A stretch of DNA of 50,121 bases from CAZSCF01 sp964636505 (GTDB taxonomy: Bacteria > Patescibacteriota > Minisyncoccia > Moranbacterales > UBA2206), in assembly GCA_964636505.1 (NCBI GenBank), contig CAZWRY010000006.1, forward strand, positions 1 to 50,121, written 5' to 3'. The translations under genes were made by a program, and so were the position numbers. A model generated the notes under the pieces. That model was not told where the DNA came from. It did no database searches and saw nothing but the letters and a program-made list of their open reading frames with translations. Each line of letters begins with the position of its first letter. The stretch's first letter is position 1. This document shows positions 46,728 to 50,121 of this stretch, in pieces.

Positions 46728-48047
46728 ATGCAAAGAACCCTTATAAAAGATGCAGTCAAATCAATAGGAAAAAAAATAAAGTTGGCCGGTTGGGCGCATA
46801 TTAGGCGTGATCATGGCAAGCTTATTTTCATTGATCTCCGTGATCGCAGTGGCTTTGTCCAACTTGTATTTATCCCGGATAAAGAAGCGGCCTATGAAAC
46901 AGCCAAAAAAATAAGAAGCGAATATATTGTTGAAATTGAAGGTTTTGTTAAAGATCGTCCGGGCGGAGCAACTAATGAAAAAATTTCAACCGGAAGAATT
47001 GAAATTGAGGCTGAAAGTGCCAAAATAATATCACAGCCGGCGGAAGAATTGCCGATAGATATTTCCAGTGAAAACCTTGATTTAAAACTGGAAACCCTTT
47101 TGGATAACAGAAATATTACTTTGCGCCATGAAAAAAACCGAGCTATTTTCAGAATTTATGCCGAGCTCATTGCTGCTTACGGAGAAATTATGCGTAAAGA
47201 TAACTTTGTGGAAATAAAAACTCCCAAAATCGTTTGTGCGGCCACCGAGGGAGGCGCGAATTTCTTTAAAATAGATTATTTCGGCCGAGGCGCCTATTTG
47301 GCGCAAAGCCCGCAATTTTACAAGCAAGCCGGAGTGGGTATTTTTGAAAGAGTCTTTGAGATCGGGTCGGTTTTTCGGGCCGAACCTCACTACACGACCC
47401 GACATGTTAATGAATATATTGGCCTGGACGCGGAAATGGGTTTTATTGGCGGAGTGGAAGATGTTATGAATGAATTGGAAAGAGTTATGAAGTATGTGAT
47501 GAGCGCAGTTAAAAGAAAATGCAAGAATGATTTGGAAAAATACGAGGCGGAAATTTTGCCCGTTTCGGCTATCCCTAGGATAAAATTGACTGAAGCTCTC
47601 AAGATTCTGGAAAAAGAATATGGGAAAAAAATGGAAACGGAAGACATTGATAATGAAGGAGAGAAATTAATCGGACAATGGGCTAAAGACAATTACGATA
47701 GTGATTTTGTTTTTTTAACTCATTATCCAACAGTGCTTCGTCCGTTCTATTCAATGCCCAGCACCAATCCTAATTATACGGAAACATTCGATTTGATATA
47801 TCGCGGTGTAGAAATTGCCAGTGGTGGGCAGAGAATTCACGATTTCGAGCAAATGGTTGAAAATATCAAGAAACGCAAACTTGAACCGGAGCAGTTCAAA
47901 GATTATTTGGAGATTTTCAAATATGGCATGCCTCCTCATGGTGGTTGGGGACTAGGTTCAGAAAGAATAGTGCAAAAATTGCTCGGGCTCAAGAGTATTA
48001 AAGAAGCAATCCTTTTTCCCAGGGATGTAAAGCGTCTTAATCCGTAG
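46728..48047 (+). CDS. aspS: Aspartyl-tRNA synthetase, archaeal/short type
   Basis: Class IIb synthetase for tRNA-Asp. I start at ATG 46728 (MQRTLIKDAVKSIGKKIKLA), 22 bases after the regulator gene; a longer frame would overlap that gene. The OB-fold anticodon domain (GWAHIRRDHGKLIFIDLRDR) is followed by the catalytic core (ATEGGANFFKIDYF, FERVFEIGSVFRAEPHYT, YGMPPHGGWGLGSERIV). At 439 residues it lacks the bacterial GAD insertion, so it is the archaeal-type AspRS. Such enzymes are sometimes non-discriminating and also charge tRNA-Asn; that cannot be decided here. Confidence 0.93.
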   Translation: MQRTLIKDAVKSIGKKIKLAGWAHIRRDHGKLIFIDLRDRSGFVQLVFIPDKEAAYETAKKIRSEYIVEIEGFVKDRPGGATNEKISTGRIEIEAESAKIISQPAEELPIDISSENLDLKLETLLDNRNITLRHEKNRAIFRIYAELIAAYGEIMRKDNFVEIKTPKIVCAATEGGANFFKIDYFGRGAYLAQSPQFYKQAGVGIFERVFEIGSVFRAEPHYTTRHVNEYIGLDAEMGFIGGVEDVMNELERVMKYVMSAVKRKCKNDLEKYEAEILPVSAIPRIKLTEALKILEKEYGKKMETEDIDNEGEKLIGQWAKDNYDSDFVFLTHYPTVLRPFYSMPSTNPNYTETFDLIYRGVEIASGGQRIHDFEQMVENIKKRKLEPEQFKDYLEIFKYGMPPHGGWGLGSERIVQKLLGLKSIKEAILFPRDVKRLNP

Positions 48048-48096
48048 AAATCACCACTGTCTTTTGTTGATGACTTAAAAAACAAAAAATTTTTTC

Positions 48097-49293
48097 ATGT
48101 TTTATAATGAGCAAATAAATCACAAAAAAATAAAGTTAATTGATTTTATTTCTTTTCTTATCGGATTTTCCCAGGCAACTGTTGTCTATGTTTTTTCCAC
48201 TTACTTTAAAACTTCTTCCGGCACGGAAAATGTCGGAATTTTTTATTTTGTTGCTTATCTTTTTGTTTTGATCTTTCTGTTGAATTTGCACAAAGCCGTG
48301 AGGTGGGTTGGCAAGTCCAATGTATTTTATTTTTCAATCCTGGCCAAAATAATCGTTATGGTTTTTTTGGTTTTGCTTCCTCCGACCTGGTATTCAATTC
48401 CTTTTCTAGGCCTGTATATGATTTTAGTGGCGCTTATTTGGACCAGTCTGGATGTGATTTTGGAATCTTTTTCTGAAGATAAGGTTTCTGGTCGTGTCAG
48501 AGGCCTCCATTTGACTATTTTTAACGCCGGCTTTCTTTTGGGCCCGCTTATTTCTGCGCAACTTATGAGTCGCATTGGTTTTTCCGGCATATTTCTCTTT
48601 TCTTTGGTAGTGGACGCTTGCGTGTTGACATTTTCTTTGATTGGCCTCAGAAACATAAATGATGTTTTTAAACAGAGAGTAGGCATTAAGGATATTTTCA
48701 AAAAAATTTACAAAAGAAAAGATATTAAGAGAATTTATTGGATTTCTTTTGCGTTGGAATTTTTTTATGCTCTTATGATTATTTATACTCCCATTTATTT
48801 GTTGGATTTAGGTATGTCTTGGCAGCAAATCGGCCTTATCTTTACTCTCATGCTTTTACCTTTTGTTATTTTACAATATCCAGCGGGAATTTTAGCTGAC
48901 AAGAAGACAGGGGAAAAAGAGCTCATTATTTTTGCTATAATTTTTATGGCTTTTTCTACTTTGTGCATCTTTTTTATTGATTCTAAGAGCGTTTTAGTCT
49001 GGGGTTCCATTCTTTTTGCGACTAGGATCGGGGCATCTCTCGTAGAAATTCTCAGGGACTCGTATTTCTATAAAAAAATAGACGGCCATGATGTGGATAT
49101 TATAAATTTTTTCCGCACGGCTATGCCTTTCGGATATATTATGGCGGCCTCTCTTTCTTCTTTAATGCTGTTTTTTTTGCCCCTAAAGTCTGTTTTTGTT
49201 TTGGTTGCTGTAGTTTTGTTTTTATCCCTTTATCAAGCTGTAAAACTGAGAGATAATAAATGTGAGGATGAAATTGTTAAAGAAAGAAATTAG
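48097..49293 (+). CDS. Major facilitator superfamily transporter
   Basis: A 398-residue polytopic protein with about 12 membrane helices in two halves around a basic central loop (FKQRVGIKDIFKKIYKRKDI). The loop between helices 2 and 3 and the RGLHLTIFNAGFLLGPLI segment fit MFS. Similar MFS proteins of unknown substrate are frequent in CPR genomes. No substrate can be named. It is followed by a YbaK-like gene 40 bases downstream. Confidence 0.85.
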   Translation: MFYNEQINHKKIKLIDFISFLIGFSQATVVYVFSTYFKTSSGTENVGIFYFVAYLFVLIFLLNLHKAVRWVGKSNVFYFSILAKIIVMVFLVLLPPTWYSIPFLGLYMILVALIWTSLDVILESFSEDKVSGRVRGLHLTIFNAGFLLGPLISAQLMSRIGFSGIFLFSLVVDACVLTFSLIGLRNINDVFKQRVGIKDIFKKIYKRKDIKRIYWISFALEFFYALMIIYTPIYLLDLGMSWQQIGLIFTLMLLPFVILQYPAGILADKKTGEKELIIFAIIFMAFSTLCIFFIDSKSVLVWGSILFATRIGASLVEILRDSYFYKKIDGHDVDIINFFRTAMPFGYIMAASLSSLMLFFLPLKSVFVLVAVVLFLSLYQAVKLRDNKCEDEIVKERN

Positions 49294-49333
49294 TGATAGA
49301 ATAAAGTAAATAAAAAGCTAAAATCAAAGAAAT

Positions 49334-49831
49334 ATGGCTATTTCAAAAAAAATTATTAATTATCTTGAAAAAGAAGGCTATAAGTACGAAATAATCGGGC
49401 ACAAAACAACTTACACGGCATGGGACATGTCTCAAACAAAAAAAATAAAGCCGCAAGAAGTGGTAAAGTCTTTGGTGATGAAATTGGATAAAGATTATGT
49501 TTTGGCTTTGTTGCCTGCCAACAGAAATCTGGACAAGAAGAAGGTTTTGAAAGCTATAAACTCAGATCGCAAGAAGAGCGGAGAAAAAATTTCCCAAAAA
49601 ATTGATTTTGCTAAAGAAGTCTGGATGAAGAAAAATATTCCCGGAAAAGTCGGTGCTGTGGCTCCTTTTGAAAAGATATTGGGGCTGAAAATTTATATTG
49701 ACGGATTGCTGGTGAAAAATAAGAAGCTATATTTGGGATCCGGAGATTACGAAAATTCAATAAAGGTGAATACCAAAGAATATCTTAAAAAAGAACCTGT
49801 TATTAAGGGCAACTTCAGTGTAAAGAAGTAA
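49334..49831 (+). CDS. YbaK/ProX-type aminoacyl-tRNA deacylase
   Basis: A 165-residue protein of the YbaK/EbsC superfamily, which hydrolyses mischarged tRNAs (Cys- or Ala-tRNA-Pro) in trans. Visible are HKTTYTAWDMSQTKKIKPQE, the segment EVVKSLVMKL with the catalytic-type Lys, and GKVGAVAPFEK, then IYIDGLLVKNKKLYLGSGDY. The fold is the same as the INS domain missing from the ProRS at 43633, which makes a trans-editing role attractive. Substrate assignment needs biochemistry. Confidence 0.88.
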   Translation: MAISKKIINYLEKEGYKYEIIGHKTTYTAWDMSQTKKIKPQEVVKSLVMKLDKDYVLALLPANRNLDKKKVLKAINSDRKKSGEKISQKIDFAKEVWMKKNIPGKVGAVAPFEKILGLKIYIDGLLVKNKKLYLGSGDYENSIKVNTKEYLKKEPVIKGNFSVKK

Positions 49832-49853
49832 TTTTTTAATTTTCTAATTCGCA

Positions 49854-50121
49854 GTGACTTATCAGATAAAACTGGAACAATTTGAAGGCCCGCTTGATCT
49901 GCTTTTAAACCTGATTGAAGAAGAAAAGCTGGACATTACCAAGGTCAGTTTGGCCAGAGTAGCCGATCAATATTTAGGGTATATAAAAGAAAATAAAAAT
50001 ATCAAGCTGGAAAATCTGGCGGATTTTTTGTCGGTAGCTTCCAAATTGATTCTCATAAAATCAAAGGCATTATTGCCGTTTTTACAGTTCAGCGAAGAGG
50101 AAGAAGAAGAAATAAAAGACC
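49854..50121 (+). CDS. scpA: Segregation and condensation protein A (partial, runs off the window)
   Basis: Kleisin that links SMC heads in bacterial condensin. The first 89 codons are present from a GTG at 49854, 22 bases after the YbaK-like gene: TYQIKLEQFEGPLDLLLNLI, then EEEKLDITKVSLARVADQYL and LADFLSVASKLILIKSKALL. These are the classic ScpA amino-terminal motifs. The carboxy part lies beyond the right edge. Confidence 0.93.
   Translation, partial: MTYQIKLEQFEGPLDLLLNLIEEEKLDITKVSLARVADQYLGYIKENKNIKLENLADFLSVASKLILIKSKALLPFLQFSEEEEEEIKD

Overview
The window looks like a chromosome segment of a Candidate Phyla Radiation (Patescibacteria) bacterium, most likely Parcubacteria-like. This is inferred from gene content, not from a marker search. 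The DNA is AT-rich and genes are packed tightly. Families I associate with that group are present: a VirD4/TraG-like ATPase with small CPR-type partners, an archaeal-type short AspRS, a ProRS without an editing insertion, a SWIB protein, GT39 and GT4 glycosyltransferases, and secreted proteins with a TrbC/VirB2-like segment. TGA is used as a stop, so the code is standard. A 100-N scaffold gap interrupts dnaJ at 11418-11517.

Layout. 1-2150: cysS (partial) and a CorA-like transporter on the minus strand, divergent from yidD plus two tandem Cys-rich microproteins. 2236-11565: a large heat-shock region headed by a CIRCE operator: hrcA, a NUDIX-GrpE fusion, hsp20, groES, groEL, dnaK, then a block of small orphan genes each with its own promoter or terminator, then a second CIRCE and dnaJ. 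11574-15226: tRNA-Lys with a duplicated 3' end, then three secreted proteins including a TrbC-like/BIG2/M64-peptidase fusion. 15254-18779: murA, mreB and a glycosyltransferase. 18826-23168: an array of minus-strand genes separated by attC-like repeats, with a divergent tyrosine recombinase at its end. 23173-29803: glycosyltransferase, holB, ftsQ and two GT39 membrane glycosyltransferases. 30023-35529: a putative T4SS-like cluster. 35588-39915: rpmE, rpsB-tsf, ricT, a TPR protein, four tRNAs and rpmG. 40045-50121: lipoprotein, TrmH-family methylase, U32 protein, SWIB, proS, ispH, tandem-REC regulator, aspS, MFS transporter, YbaK-like deacylase and scpA (partial).

The most notable element is the integron-like array at 19411-23168. 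Three cassette-like genes (nucleotidyltransferase, NUDIX hydrolase, VanW) lie on the minus strand. They are separated by two complete sites (139 and 194 nt) and bounded by one partial site at each end. The sites share conserved cores (GAAGT, TTGAACC, AATTTGG-TG), terminal YAAC/GTTA boxes and outer stems whose sequences differ but stay complementary, as in attC sites. The half-site next to the recombinase resembles an attI. The recombinase is divergent from the cassettes but lacks the integron-integrase-specific insertion.

Other points: short dispersed repeats inserted in frame in coding genes, twice at the same interdomain linker of GT4 glycosyltransferases; candidate structured leaders upstream of corA, rpsB and proS; and a possible trans-editing pair (insertion-less ProRS plus a YbaK-like protein).
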